Source: Streptomyces lincolnensis (GTDB taxonomy: Bacteria; Actinomycetota; Actinomycetes; Streptomycetales; Streptomycetaceae). From it: a stretch of DNA of 64,000 bases. Positions 45,966 to 54,820 of the stretch are shown piece after piece (the stretch's first letter is position 1; each line of letters begins with the position of its first letter). The stretch lies in NCBI RefSeq assembly GCF_021173675.1, contig NZ_JAIHON010000015.1, forward strand, positions 1 to 64,000. The letters run 5' to 3'. Position numbers and translations under genes: made by a program. Under the pieces are notes generated by a model. It worked only from the letters and a program-made list of their open reading frames with translations. It was not told the DNA's origin and did no database searches.

Positions 45966-46622
45966 ATGAGCACTGTTGACATCCTTTCGCCTGCAGGCGA
46001 GAAGACCGGTAGCGTCGAGCTCCCCGCGGAGATCTTCGGCGTCGAGAAGATCAGCATCCCGCTGCTTCACCAGGTCGTCGTCGCGCAGAACGCCGCTGCC
46101 CGTCAGGGCACGCACAAGACCAAGCGTCGCGGTGAAGTCCGTGGTGGCGGCAAGAAGCCGTACCGCCAGAAGGGCACCGGCCGCGCCCGTCAGGGCTCGA
46201 CCCGCGCCCCGCAGTTCGCCGGCGGTGGCGTCGTCCACGGCCCGCAGCCGCGTGACTACTCGCAGCGGACCCCGAAGAAGATGAAGGCCGCGGCCCTGCG
46301 CCACGCCCTCACCGACCGGGCCCGCCACAACCGGATCCACGTCGTCTCCGGCGTCATCGAGGGCGAGAGCCCGTCGACGAAGGCCGCCCGGACGCTGTTC
46401 GGCAAGATCTCGGAGCGCAAGAACCTGCTCCTGGTCGTCGACCGCGCCGACGAGGCCGCGTGGCTCTCCGCCCGTAACCTGCCCCAGGTCCACATCCTGG
46501 AGCCGGGCCAGCTGAACACGTACGACGTTCTCGTCTCGGACGACGTGGTCTTCACCCAGGCCGCTTTCGAGTCCTTCGTGTCTGGCCCCAAGGCCGCTGA
46601 CACCGAAGGGAGCGAAGCCTGA
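45966..46622 (+). CDS. rplD: Ribosomal protein L4
   Basis: 218 residues from ATG 45966 (MSTVDILSPAGEKTGSVELP). The long exit-tunnel loop contains RRGEVRGGGKKPYRQKGTGR. In E. coli L4 represses the S10 operon. The acidic C-terminal tail is short. Its last base is the first base of rplW. Confidence 0.96.
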   Translation: MSTVDILSPAGEKTGSVELPAEIFGVEKISIPLLHQVVVAQNAAARQGTHKTKRRGEVRGGGKKPYRQKGTGRARQGSTRAPQFAGGGVVHGPQPRDYSQRTPKKMKAAALRHALTDRARHNRIHVVSGVIEGESPSTKAARTLFGKISERKNLLLVVDRADEAAWLSARNLPQVHILEPGQLNTYDVLVSDDVVFTQAAFESFVSGPKAADTEGSEA

Positions 46623-47041
46623 TGGCCACGCGTCACCCGAGCATCGCCTCGAAGGCCGCCAAGGCGGCCAAGGCCGCGCGCGTCGCGAAGGCGCGTCGCC
46701 ACGAGGCCGAGGGCAAGAACACCGTCGTCACGCCGGCGAGCAAGGCGTTCACGGACCCCCGTGACATCCTGCTCAAGCCGGTCGTGTCCGAGAAGAGCTA
46801 CGCGCTTCTCGACGAGGGCAAGTACACGTTCGTCGTGGACCCGAGCGCCAACAAGACCCAGATCAAGCAGGCCGTCCAGGCGGTCTTCTCGGTCAAGGTC
46901 ACCGGCGTCAACACGATCAACCGCCAGGGCAAGCGCAAGCGGACCCGCACCGGCTTCGGCAAGCGTGCCGACAGCAAGCGCGCGATCGTGACCCTTGCCG
47001 AGGGCGACCGTATCGACATCTTCGGCGGTCCGACCGCGTAA
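46622..47041 (+). CDS. rplW: Ribosomal protein L23 with basic N-terminal extension
   Basis: 139 residues. The core (TDPRDILLKPVVSEKSYALL onward) docks chaperones and the signal recognition particle at the tunnel exit. An Ala/Lys-rich extension (residues 1-43, SKAAKAAKAARVAKARRHEA) is longer than in E. coli. ATG 46622 shares one base with the rplD stop. Confidence 0.95.
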   Translation: MATRHPSIASKAAKAAKAARVAKARRHEAEGKNTVVTPASKAFTDPRDILLKPVVSEKSYALLDEGKYTFVVDPSANKTQIKQAVQAVFSVKVTGVNTINRQGKRKRTRTGFGKRADSKRAIVTLAEGDRIDIFGGPTA

Positions 47042-47079
47042 GCGGGTCGGATCGTCCGATATCGGACGAGGACTGAGAA

Positions 47080-47916
47080 ATGGGAATCCGCAAGTACAAG
47101 CCGACTACGCCGGGCCGCCGTGGCTCCAGCGTCGCCGACTTCGTCGAGGTCACGCGGTCCACGCCGGAGAAGTCGCTGGTCCGCCCGCTGCACAGCAAGG
47201 GCGGCCGTAACAACGCCGGTCGTGTGACCGTTCGCCACCAGGGTGGCGGACACAAGCGCGCCTACCGAGTGATCGACTTCCGTCGTCACGACAAGGACGG
47301 CGTGCCGGCGAAGGTCGCGCACATCGAGTACGACCCCAACCGCACCGCGCGCATCGCGCTGCTGCACTACGCGGACGGCGAGAAGCGCTACATCCTCGCC
47401 CCCCGCAACCTGTCGCAGGGCGACCGCGTCGAGAACGGTCCCGGGGCCGACATCAAGCCGGGCAACAACCTGGCGCTCCGCAACATCCCGGTCGGTACCA
47501 CGATCCACGCGATCGAGCTCCGTCCCGGTGGCGGCGCCAAGTTCGCCCGCTCCGCCGGTGCCTCCGTGCAGCTGCTCGCGAAGGAGGGCCAGATGGCCCA
47601 CCTCCGCATGCCCTCCGGTGAGATCCGCCTGGTCGACGTGCGCTGCCGCGCCACCGTCGGCGAGGTCGGCAACGCCGAGCAGAGCAACATCAACTGGGGT
47701 AAGGCCGGCCGTAAGCGCTGGCTGGGCGTTCGCCCGACCGTCCGCGGTGTGGCGATGAACCCGGTGGACCACCCGCACGGTGGTGGTGAGGGCAAGACCT
47801 CCGGTGGTCGCCACCCGGTCTCCCCGTGGGGTCAGAAGGAGGGTCGTACTCGTTCGCCGAAGAAGGCTTCGAACAAGTACATCGTCCGCCGCCGCAAGAC
47901 GAACAAGAAGCGCTAG
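47080..47916 (+). CDS. rplB: Ribosomal protein L2
   Basis: 278 residues, MGIRKYKPTTPGRRGSSVAD, including the C-terminal RGVAMNPVDHPHGGGEGKTS with the conserved His near the peptidyl-transferase centre. It is the largest protein of the S10 cluster and needed for subunit joining. Confidence 0.97.
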   Translation: MGIRKYKPTTPGRRGSSVADFVEVTRSTPEKSLVRPLHSKGGRNNAGRVTVRHQGGGHKRAYRVIDFRRHDKDGVPAKVAHIEYDPNRTARIALLHYADGEKRYILAPRNLSQGDRVENGPGADIKPGNNLALRNIPVGTTIHAIELRPGGGAKFARSAGASVQLLAKEGQMAHLRMPSGEIRLVDVRCRATVGEVGNAEQSNINWGKAGRKRWLGVRPTVRGVAMNPVDHPHGGGEGKTSGGRHPVSPWGQKEGRTRSPKKASNKYIVRRRKTNKKR

Positions 47917-47928
47917 GAGCGGGTTTAG

Positions 47929-48210
47929 ATGCCGCGCAGTCTCAAGAAGGGGCCCTTCGTCGACGACCACCTGATCAAGAAGGTGGACGCCCAGAACGAA
48001 GCGGGTTCCAAGAACGTCATCAAGACCTGGTCCCGTCGCTCGATGATCGTCCCGGCCATGCTCGGCCACACGATCGCGGTGCACAACGGCAAGACCCACA
48101 TCCCGGTGTTCGTCACCGAGTCGATGGTCGGCCACAAGCTCGGCGAGTTCTCGCCGACGCGCACCTTCCGGGGTCACGTCAAGGACGACCGGAAGTCGAA
48201 GCGCCGCTAA
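47929..48210 (+). CDS. rpsS: Ribosomal protein S19
   Basis: 93 residues, MPRSLKKGPFVDDHLIKKVD, ending KDDRKSKRR. S19 contacts the A-site finger in the 30S head. Twelve bases follow rplB; rplV begins 44 bases later. Confidence 0.97.
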   Translation: MPRSLKKGPFVDDHLIKKVDAQNEAGSKNVIKTWSRRSMIVPAMLGHTIAVHNGKTHIPVFVTESMVGHKLGEFSPTRTFRGHVKDDRKSKRR

Positions 48211-48254
48211 TCGCGGATCGCATTCAGACACGTAAGTAACTGAGAGGGACAACC

Positions 48255-48602
48255 ATGGAAGCCAGGGCCCAGGCGCGGTACATCCGCGTTACGCCCATGA
48301 AGGCCCGCCGCGTGGTGGACCTTATCCGTGGCATGGACGCCACGGAGGCTCAGGCTGTTCTGCGATTCGCTCCGCAGGCAGCCTCCGTGCCCGTCGGCAA
48401 GGTGCTCGACAGCGCCATCGCCAACGCCGCGCACAACTACGACCACACCGACGCCGACAGCCTCTTCATCTCCGAGGCGTACGTCGACGAGGGCCCGACC
48501 CTGAAGCGGTTCCGGCCGCGCGCCCAGGGCCGTGCCTACCGGATCCGCAAGCGGACCAGCCACATCACCGTGGTCGTCAGCAGCAAGGAAGGAACCCGGT
48601 AA
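48255..48602 (+). CDS. rplV: Ribosomal protein L22
   Basis: 115 residues, MEARAQARYIRVTPMKARRV, with the tunnel beta-hairpin PRAQGRAYRIRKRTSHITVV. L22 lines the exit tunnel near the macrolide site; no loop deletion is seen. The stop shares a base with the rpsC start. Confidence 0.97.
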   Translation: MEARAQARYIRVTPMKARRVVDLIRGMDATEAQAVLRFAPQAASVPVGKVLDSAIANAAHNYDHTDADSLFISEAYVDEGPTLKRFRPRAQGRAYRIRKRTSHITVVVSSKEGTR

Positions 48603-49426
48603 TGGGCCAGAAGGTTAACCCGCATGGGTTCCGGCTCGGTGTCACCACGGACTTCAAGTCCCGGTGGTACGCCGACAAGCTGTACAAGGACTACGTCAAG
48701 GAAGACGTCGCCATCCGTCGGATGATGACGTCCGGCATGGAGCGCGCCGGCATCTCGAAGGTGGAGATCGAGCGCACCCGTGACCGTGTGCGTGTGGACA
48801 TCCACACCGCTCGTCCGGGCATCGTCATCGGCCGCCGTGGCGCCGAGGCCGACCGCATCCGCGGTGACCTCGAGAAGCTCACGGGCAAGCAGGTCCAGCT
48901 GAACATCCTCGAGGTCAAGAACCCCGAGACCGACGCTCAGCTGGTTGCCCAGGCCGTCGCCGAGCAGCTCTCCTCCCGCGTCTCCTTCCGTCGCGCCATG
49001 CGTAAGAGCATGCAGTCGGCGATGAAGGCCGGCGCCAAGGGCATCAAGATCCAGTGCGGTGGCCGCCTCGGCGGCGCCGAGATGTCCCGCTCGGAGTTCT
49101 ACCGCGAGGGCCGCGTGCCCCTGCACACGCTCCGCGCGAACGTGGACTACGGCTTCTTCGAGGCCAAGACGACCTTCGGCCGCATCGGTGTGAAGGTCTG
49201 GATCTACAAGGGCGATGTCAAGAACATCGCCGAGGTCCGCGCCGAGAACGCTGCCGCCCGTGCGGGTAACCGCCCGGCTCGCGGTGGCGGTGCCGACCGC
49301 CCGGCCCGTGGTGGCCGTGGTGGCGAGCGGCGCGGTCGTAAGCCGCAGCAGGCTGCCGGTGCCGAGGCCCCCAAGGCCGAGGCTCCCGCCGCCGCTCCGG
49401 CTGAGAGCACCGGAACGGAGGCCTGA
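48602..49426 (+). CDS. rpsC: Ribosomal protein S3 with long C-terminal tail
   Basis: 274 residues. The KH domain (IVIGRRGAEADRIRGDLEKL) and C-terminal RNA-binding domain are standard. Residues after about 215 form an Arg/Gly/Ala/Pro-rich low-complexity tail (GGGADRPARGGRGGERRGRK) typical of actinobacterial S3 but absent in E. coli. Confidence 0.96.
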   Translation: MGQKVNPHGFRLGVTTDFKSRWYADKLYKDYVKEDVAIRRMMTSGMERAGISKVEIERTRDRVRVDIHTARPGIVIGRRGAEADRIRGDLEKLTGKQVQLNILEVKNPETDAQLVAQAVAEQLSSRVSFRRAMRKSMQSAMKAGAKGIKIQCGGRLGGAEMSRSEFYREGRVPLHTLRANVDYGFFEAKTTFGRIGVKVWIYKGDVKNIAEVRAENAAARAGNRPARGGGADRPARGGRGGERRGRKPQQAAGAEAPKAEAPAAAPAESTGTEA

Positions 49427-49431
49427 CCGTC

Positions 49432-49851
49432 ATGCTGATCCCCCGTAGGGTCAAGCACCGCAAGCAGCACCACCCCAAGCGCCGTGGACAGGCCAAGGGC
49501 GGTACGACGGTTGCGTTCGGCGAGTACGGCATCCAGGCGCTGACCCCGGCGTACGTGACGAACCGCCAGATCGAGGCCGCTCGTATCGCGATGACCCGCC
49601 ACATCAAGCGTGGCGGCAAGGTCTGGATCAACATCTACCCGGACCGCCCGCTCACGAAGAAGCCCGCCGAGACCCGCATGGGTTCCGGTAAGGGTTCCCC
49701 CGAGTGGTGGATCGCGAACGTGCACCCGGGTCGGGTCATGTTCGAGCTGTCCTACCCCAACGAGAAGATCGCCCGTGAGGCGCTGACTCGTGCGGCCCAC
49801 AAGCTGCCGATGAAGTGCCGGATCGTCAAGCGCGAGGCAGGTGAAGCGTGA
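49432..49851 (+). CDS. rplP: Ribosomal protein L16
   Basis: 139 residues, MLIPRRVKHRKQHHPKRRGQ, with the conserved GKGSPEWWIANVHPGRVMFE segment contacting A-site tRNA. It overlaps rpmC by one base. Confidence 0.97.
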   Translation: MLIPRRVKHRKQHHPKRRGQAKGGTTVAFGEYGIQALTPAYVTNRQIEAARIAMTRHIKRGGKVWINIYPDRPLTKKPAETRMGSGKGSPEWWIANVHPGRVMFELSYPNEKIAREALTRAAHKLPMKCRIVKREAGEA

Positions 49852-50075
49852 TGTCGGCCGGTACCAAGGCGTCCGAGCTGCGCGAACTGGGTGACGAGGA
49901 GCTGCTGAACAAGCTCCGCGAAGCCAAGGAAGAGCTGTTCAACCTCCGCTTCCAGGCGGCGACTGGCCAGCTCGAGAACCACGGTCGGCTCAAGGCCGTC
50001 CGTAAGGACATCGCGCGGATCTACACCCTGATGCGTGAGCGCGAGCTGGGCATCGAGACGGTGGAGAGCGCCTGA
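49851..50075 (+). CDS. rpmC: Ribosomal protein L29
   Basis: 74 residues from ATG 49851; GTG 49848 directly before it is an alternative start giving one more residue. Two helices with ELREAKEELFNLRFQAATGQ contact L23 at the tunnel exit. Overlaps both neighbours by one base. Confidence 0.95.
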   Translation: MSAGTKASELRELGDEELLNKLREAKEELFNLRFQAATGQLENHGRLKAVRKDIARIYTLMRERELGIETVESA

Positions 50076-50362
50076 TGAGTGAGAACAACGTGACTGAGCA
50101 GACTGCAGAGGCCCGCGGCTTCCGCAAGACCCGTGAGGGTCTCGTCGTCAGCGACAAGATGGACAAGACCGTCGTCGTCGCCGTCGAGGACCGCGTCAAG
50201 CACGCGCTGTACGGCAAGGTCATCCGCCGTACCAACAAGCTCAAGGCGCACGACGAGCAGAACGCTGCCGGCGTCGGCGACCGGGTCCTCCTCGCGGAGA
50301 CCCGCCCGCTGTCGGCGACCAAGCGCTGGCGCATCGTCGAGATCCTCGAGAAGGCCAAGTAA
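50075..50362 (+). CDS. rpsQ: Ribosomal protein S17
   Basis: 95 residues: a short acidic N-terminal extension (MSENNVTEQTAEARGFRK) and an OB fold with MDKTVVVAVEDRVKHALYGK. Last gene of the S10 group; a hairpin and 98 bases separate it from rplN. Confidence 0.96.
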   Translation: MSENNVTEQTAEARGFRKTREGLVVSDKMDKTVVVAVEDRVKHALYGKVIRRTNKLKAHDEQNAAGVGDRVLLAETRPLSATKRWRIVEILEKAK

Positions 50363-50400
50363 TTCCTGCGGCCAACCCCGCAGGTCAGTTCCGCCAGGCT

Positions 50401-50432
50401 CGGCAGGGGTCCTCGTACTGAGGCCCCTGCCG
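50401..50432 (+). terminator. rpsQ-rplN hairpin at the S10/spc boundary
   Basis: CGGCAGGGG (50401-50409) pairs with CCCCTGCCG (50424-50432), with inner CCTC/GAGG. No T-run; it may act as an attenuator or 3'-end stabiliser. Confidence 0.5.
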
Positions 50433-50460
50433 GGAACCGGCAGACAAACAGGAGATAGAC

Positions 50461-50829
50461 GTGATCCAGCAGGAGTCGCGACTGCGTGTCGCCGACAACA
50501 CTGGTGCGAAGGAGATCCTTTGCATCCGTGTGCTCGGTGGCTCCGGTCGCCGCTACGCGGGCATCGGTGACGTCATCGTCGCCACCGTCAAGGACGCGAT
50601 CCCCGGTGGCAACGTGAAGAAGGGTGACGTCGTCAAGGCGGTCATCGTTCGCACCGTCAAGGAGCGCCGCCGTCCGGACGGCTCGTACATCCGCTTCGAC
50701 GAGAACGCCGCCGTCATTCTGAAGAACGACGGCGACCCTCGCGGCACCCGTATCTTCGGCCCCGTCGGCCGTGAGCTGCGCGAGAAGAAGTTCATGAAGA
50801 TCATCTCGCTCGCGCCGGAGGTGCTGTAA
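50461..50829 (+). CDS. rplN: Ribosomal protein L14
   Basis: 122 residues from GTG 50461 (MIQQESRLRVADNTGAKEIL), standard length. L14 forms intersubunit bridges. First gene of the spc group; AGGAG precedes the start. Confidence 0.97.
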   Translation: MIQQESRLRVADNTGAKEILCIRVLGGSGRRYAGIGDVIVATVKDAIPGGNVKKGDVVKAVIVRTVKERRRPDGSYIRFDENAAVILKNDGDPRGTRIFGPVGRELREKKFMKIISLAPEVL

Positions 50830-50831
50830 GC

Positions 50832-51155
50832 ATGAAGATCAAGAAGGGCGACCTGGTCCAGGTCATCACCGGTAAGGACAAGGGCAAGCAGGGCAAGGTC
50901 ATCGCGGCCTTCCCCCGCGAGGACCGCGTCCTGGTCGAGGGTGTCAACCGGGTCAAGAAGCACACCAAGGCCGGCCCGACCGCTCGCGGTTCGCAGGCCG
51001 GCGGCATCGTCACGACCGAGGCCCCGATCCACGTCTCCAACGTCCAGCTGGTCGTGGAGAAGGACGGCAACAAGGTCGTCACGCGTGTCGGTTACCGCTT
51101 CGACGACGAGGGCAACAAGATCCGCGTTGCCAAGCGGACGGGTGAGGACATCTGA
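50832..51155 (+). CDS. rplX: Ribosomal protein L24
   Basis: 107 residues with a KOW-type start (MKIKKGDLVQVITGKDKGKQ). An assembly initiator protein near the tunnel exit. Two bases after rplN; its stop shares a base with rplE. Confidence 0.97.
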   Translation: MKIKKGDLVQVITGKDKGKQGKVIAAFPREDRVLVEGVNRVKKHTKAGPTARGSQAGGIVTTEAPIHVSNVQLVVEKDGNKVVTRVGYRFDDEGNKIRVAKRTGEDI

Positions 51156-51712
51156 TGGCGACCACCACCACTCCGCGTCTGAAGACGAAGTACCGCGAGG
51201 AGATCGCGGGCAAGCTGCGTGACGAGTTCAAGTACGAGAACGTCATGCAGATCCCCGGCCTCGTCAAGATCGTGGTCAACATGGGTGTGGGCGACGCCGC
51301 CCGCGACTCCAAGCTGATCGAGGGCGCCATCCGCGACCTCACCACGATCACCGGTCAGAAGCCGGCCGTCACCAAGGCCCGTAAGTCCATCGCGCAGTTC
51401 AAGCTGCGTGAGGGCCAGCCGATCGGTGCCCACGTCACGCTTCGTGGCGACCGCATGTGGGAGTTCCTGGACCGCACCCTGTCGCTCGCGCTGCCGCGCA
51501 TCCGCGACTTCCGTGGTCTGTCTCCCAAGCAGTTCGACGGCCGTGGCAACTACACCTTCGGTCTCACCGAGCAGGTCATGTTCCACGAGATCGACCAGGA
51601 CAAGATCGACCGCACCCGGGGTATGGACATCACCGTGGTGACCACGGCGACCAACGACGCTGAGGGCCGCGCGCTCCTTCGTCACCTCGGCTTCCCCTTC
51701 AAGGAGGCGTGA
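51155..51712 (+). CDS. rplE: Ribosomal protein L5
   Basis: 185 residues with VKIVVNMGVGDAARDSKLIE and KSIAQFKLREGQPIGAHVTL. L5 binds 5S rRNA in the central protuberance. Followed five bases later by the S14 gene. Confidence 0.97.
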   Translation: MATTTTPRLKTKYREEIAGKLRDEFKYENVMQIPGLVKIVVNMGVGDAARDSKLIEGAIRDLTTITGQKPAVTKARKSIAQFKLREGQPIGAHVTLRGDRMWEFLDRTLSLALPRIRDFRGLSPKQFDGRGNYTFGLTEQVMFHEIDQDKIDRTRGMDITVVTTATNDAEGRALLRHLGFPFKEA

Positions 51713-51717
51713 GCGAG

Positions 51718-51903
51718 ATGGCGAAGAAGGCTCTGATTGCCAAGGCTGCTCGTAAGCCCAAGTTCGGTGTGCGTGCGTACACCCGCTGCCAGCGCTGCGG
51801 CCGTCCGCACTCCGTGTACCGCAAGTTCGGCCTGTGCCGCGTGTGCCTTCGTGAGATGGCTCACCGTGGCGAGCTGCCGGGCGTGACCAAGAGCTCCTGG
51901 TAA
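51718..51903 (+). CDS. rpsZ: Ribosomal protein S14, zinc-binding type Z
   Basis: 61 residues from ATG 51718 (MAKKALIAKAARKPKFGVRA). Four Cys in CQRCGRPH and CRVCLREM form the zinc site, making this the short C+ form; a longer zinc-free paralogue would be expected elsewhere under zinc control. An in-frame codon nine bases earlier is not preferred. Confidence 0.95.
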   Translation: MAKKALIAKAARKPKFGVRAYTRCQRCGRPHSVYRKFGLCRVCLREMAHRGELPGVTKSSW

Positions 51904-51951
51904 TCCCGCTTTCAGGGATTCCCGAAGCTCTCGGTAAGTAAAGGGCTGTGT

Positions 51952-52080
51952 CAGGTGCCCACCCCTTCATGGCTTAGGCTAGGAGGGTTGGGCGCCTGGA
52001 CGCCCATACGACTTACTACGCCGTAGGTCCACCGCACCGCACCCGCCTCGTCTCGGATCGAGGAGAGGGATGGGCACCTG
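51952..52080 (+). promoter_or_regulatory. rpsH leader closed by a long-range inverted repeat
   Basis: CAGGTGCCCA (51952-51961) is exactly complementary to TGGGCACCTG (52071-52080), 109 bases apart. The enclosed stretch contains TAGGCT near 51976, a possible -10, and further short stems. The 210-base gap is the longest inside the spc cluster. Confidence 0.45.
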
Positions 52081-52113
52081 GAAACCCCGGCGAGAGAGGC
52101 CGAAGGCCAATTC

Positions 52114-52512
52114 ATGACCATGACTGATCCGATCGCAGACATGCTGACGCGTCTGCGGAATGCGAACTCGGCGTACCACGACTCCGTGACGATGCCGGCA
52201 TCGAAGATCAAGTCTCACATCGCGGAGATCCTCCAGCAGGAGGGCTTCATCACGGGCTGGAAGGTCGAGGACGCCGAGGTCGGCAAGAACCTCGTCCTGG
52301 AGCTGAAGTTCGGCCCCAACCGTGAGCGCTCCATCGCGGGCATCAAGCGGATCTCCAAGCCCGGTCTCCGGGTGTACGCGAAGTCCACCAACCTGCCGAA
52401 GGTGCTCGGCGGCCTCGGCGTGGCGATCATCTCCACGTCGCACGGGCTCCTCACCGACAAGCAGGCCGGCAAGAAGGGCGTGGGTGGGGAAGTCCTCGCC
52501 TACGTCTGGTAG
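52114..52512 (+). CDS. rpsH: Ribosomal protein S8
   Basis: 132 residues, MTMTDPIADMLTRLRNANSA, ending VGGEVLAYVW. S8 binds helix 21 of 16S rRNA and, in E. coli, regulates spc mRNA. The unusual upstream gap here would allow separate control. Confidence 0.97.
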   Translation: MTMTDPIADMLTRLRNANSAYHDSVTMPASKIKSHIAEILQQEGFITGWKVEDAEVGKNLVLELKFGPNRERSIAGIKRISKPGLRVYAKSTNLPKVLGGLGVAIISTSHGLLTDKQAGKKGVGGEVLAYVW

Positions 52513-52536
52513 CGGAAGGGAACGGAGGAAACAGCT

Positions 52537-53076
52537 ATGTCGCGCATTGGCAAGCTCCCCATCACGGTTCCCGCCGGCGTGGACGTCACCATCGACGGCC
52601 GTACGGTCGCGGTCAAGGGCCCCAAGGGCTCGCTGACCCACACCGTTGCCGCGCCGATCGACATCGCCAAGGGTGAGGACGGCGTTCTCAACGTCACCCG
52701 CCCCAACGACGAGCGTCAGAGCAAGGCCCTGCACGGCCTGTCCCGCACGCTGGTGGCGAACATGATCACCGGCGTGACCCAGGGTTACGTGAAGAAGCTC
52801 GAAATCAGCGGTGTCGGTTACCGAGTGACCGCCAAGGGTTCGAACCTGGAGTTCGCTCTCGGTTACAGCCACCCGATCCTGGTCGAGGCCCCCGAGGGCA
52901 TCACCTTCAAGGTGGAGTCCCCGACCCGTTTCCAGGTCGAGGGCATCGACAAGCAGAAGGTCGGCGAGGTTGCGGCCAACATCCGCAAGCTGCGCAAGCC
53001 CGACCCGTACAAGGCCAAGGGTGTCAAGTACGAGGGCGAAGTCATCCGCCGCAAGGTCGGAAAGGCGGGTAAGTAA
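52537..53076 (+). CDS. rplF: Ribosomal protein L6
   Basis: 179 residues, MSRIGKLPITVPAGVDVTID, with the C-terminal PDPYKAKGVKYEGEVIRRKV signature. L6 lies near the GTPase centre. Confidence 0.97.
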   Translation: MSRIGKLPITVPAGVDVTIDGRTVAVKGPKGSLTHTVAAPIDIAKGEDGVLNVTRPNDERQSKALHGLSRTLVANMITGVTQGYVKKLEISGVGYRVTAKGSNLEFALGYSHPILVEAPEGITFKVESPTRFQVEGIDKQKVGEVAANIRKLRKPDPYKAKGVKYEGEVIRRKVGKAGK

Positions 53077-53079
53077 GCC

Positions 53080-53463
53080 ATGGCATACGGACAGAAGATC
53101 CTCAAGGGCGACGCCTACAAGCGCGCCGCGATCAAGCGCCGCCACATCCGGATCCGCAAGTCGATCAACGGTACGGCGGAGCGTCCTCGCCTGGTCGTGA
53201 CCCGCTCGAACCGCCACATCGTGGCCCAGGTGATCGACGACATCAAGGGTCACACCCTTGCGTCGGCGTCCACCCTGGACACCTCGATCCGCGGTGGCGA
53301 GGGCGACAAGTCCGCGCAGGCCAAGCAGGTCGGCGCCCTGGTCGCCGAGCGCGCCAAGGCCGCCGGTGTCGAGGCTGTCGTATTCGACCGTGGTGGCAAC
53401 CAGTACGCGGGGCGCATCGCCGCCCTGGCGGACGCCGCCCGCGAAGCCGGGCTCAAGTTCTGA
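53080..53463 (+). CDS. rplR: Ribosomal protein L18
   Basis: 127 residues, MAYGQKILKGDAYKRAAIKR, binding 5S rRNA together with L5. Three bases follow rplF. Confidence 0.97.
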   Translation: MAYGQKILKGDAYKRAAIKRRHIRIRKSINGTAERPRLVVTRSNRHIVAQVIDDIKGHTLASASTLDTSIRGGEGDKSAQAKQVGALVAERAKAAGVEAVVFDRGGNQYAGRIAALADAAREAGLKF

Positions 53464-53499
53464 GCCGCTTGTAGCTAGCGGAAAGAGAGAGGTAATCCA

Positions 53500-54108
53500 A
53501 TGGCTGGACCCCAGCGCCGCGGAAGCGGTGCCGGTGGCGGCGAGCGGCGGGACCGGAAGGGCCGTGACGGCGGCGCTGCTGCCGCCGAGAAGACCGCGTA
53601 CGTTGAGCGCGTCGTCGCGATCAACCGCGTCGCCAAGGTTGTGAAGGGTGGTCGTCGCTTCAGCTTCACCGCGCTGGTCGTGGTGGGCGATGGTGACGGC
53701 ACCGTGGGTGTCGGTTACGGCAAGGCCAAGGAGGTGCCGGCCGCCATCGCCAAGGGTGTTGAGGAGGCCAAGAAGCACTTCTTCAAGGTCCCCCGTATCC
53801 AGGGCACCATCCCGCACCCGATCACGGGTGAGAAGGCTGCCGGCGTCGTGCTGCTCAAGCCCGCGTCCCCCGGTACCGGCGTTATCGCCGGTGGCCCGGT
53901 GCGTGCGGTGCTCGAGTGCGCCGGTATCCACGACGTGCTGTCGAAGTCGCTCGGCTCGTCGAACGCGATCAACATCGTGCACGCGACCGTGGAGGCCCTG
54001 AAGGGCCTGCAGCGTCCCGAGGAGATCGCGGCTCGCCGTGGTCTGCCGCTCGAGGACGTCGCTCCCGCGGCTCTGCTGCGTGCGCGTGCCGGGGCTGGTG
54101 CTGCGTAA
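53500..54108 (+). CDS. rpsE: Ribosomal protein S5
   Basis: 202 residues. A Gly/Arg-rich extension (MAGPQRRGSGAGGGERRDRK) precedes the double-stranded-RNA-binding domain; the loop KVVKGGRRFSFTALVVVGDG, where spectinomycin resistance changes occur, is wild-type in form. Shares one base with rpmD. Confidence 0.96.
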   Translation: MAGPQRRGSGAGGGERRDRKGRDGGAAAAEKTAYVERVVAINRVAKVVKGGRRFSFTALVVVGDGDGTVGVGYGKAKEVPAAIAKGVEEAKKHFFKVPRIQGTIPHPITGEKAAGVVLLKPASPGTGVIAGGPVRAVLECAGIHDVLSKSLGSSNAINIVHATVEALKGLQRPEEIAARRGLPLEDVAPAALLRARAGAGAA

Positions 54109-54290
54109 TGGCTCAGCTCAAGATCACGCAGACGAAGTCGTACATCGGCAGCAAGCAGAACCACCGTGACACCCTGCGCTCCCTTGGTCTCAAGGGGATC
54201 AACACGCAGGTCGTCAAGGAGGATCGTCCCGAGTTCCGCGGCATGGTGCACACCGTCCGCCACCTCGTGACGGTCGAGGAGGTCGACTGA
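54108..54290 (+). CDS. rpmD: Ribosomal protein L30
   Basis: 60 residues from ATG 54108 (MAQLKITQTKSYIGSKQNHR). The frame continues upstream across rpsE, but the start overlapping the rpsE stop gives the family length. Confidence 0.96.
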   Translation: MAQLKITQTKSYIGSKQNHRDTLRSLGLKGINTQVVKEDRPEFRGMVHTVRHLVTVEEVD

Positions 54291-54292
54291 TC

Positions 54293-54748
54293 ATGGCGGA
54301 GAACAACCCGCTCAAGATCCACAACCTCCGTCCCGCCCCGGGCGCCAAGACCACCAAGACCCGTGTCGGTCGTGGTGAGGCGTCGAAGGGTAAGACGGCC
54401 GGTCGTGGTACCAAGGGTACGAAGGCCCGTTACCAGGTTCCGGAGCGCTTCGAGGGTGGGCAGATGCCCCTCCACATGCGTCTTCCGAAGCTGAAGGGCT
54501 TCAAGAACCCGTTCAAGACCGAGTTCCAGGTCGTGAACCTCGACAAGCTGGCCGCGCTGTACCCCGAGGGTGGCGAGGTCACCGTCGAGGGCCTCGTGGC
54601 CAAGGGCGCGGTTCGCAAGAACAGCCTCGTCAAGGTCCTCGGCCAGGGCGAGATCTCCGTGGCGCTGCAGGTGACGGTCGACGCCGTCTCCGGCTCCGCC
54701 AAGGAGAAGATCACCGCCGCCGGCGGTACCGTCACCGAGCTCGTCTGA
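54293..54748 (+). CDS. rplO: Ribosomal protein L15
   Basis: 151 residues with the Gly-rich basic RVGRGEASKGKTAGRGTKGT segment. Last ribosomal gene of the spc group; a strong hairpin follows 32 bases after the stop, before secY. Confidence 0.97.
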   Translation: MAENNPLKIHNLRPAPGAKTTKTRVGRGEASKGKTAGRGTKGTKARYQVPERFEGGQMPLHMRLPKLKGFKNPFKTEFQVVNLDKLAALYPEGGEVTVEGLVAKGAVRKNSLVKVLGQGEISVALQVTVDAVSGSAKEKITAAGGTVTELV

Positions 54749-54780
54749 ACACAGCGGGCGTCTCGATGACTTGAGCGATC

Positions 54781-54820
54781 CCGACCGGGGATACCCCACA
54801 AATGGGGTATCCCCGGTTGG
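54781..54820 (+). terminator. rplO terminator-like hairpin
   Basis: An 18-bp stem with one G-U pair (54781-54798 with 54803-54820) closes on CAAA. No T-run, but stability is very high; it separates ribosomal protein genes from secY. The rest of the 244-base gap contains a second short stem (54875-54881 with 54892-54898). Confidence 0.75.
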
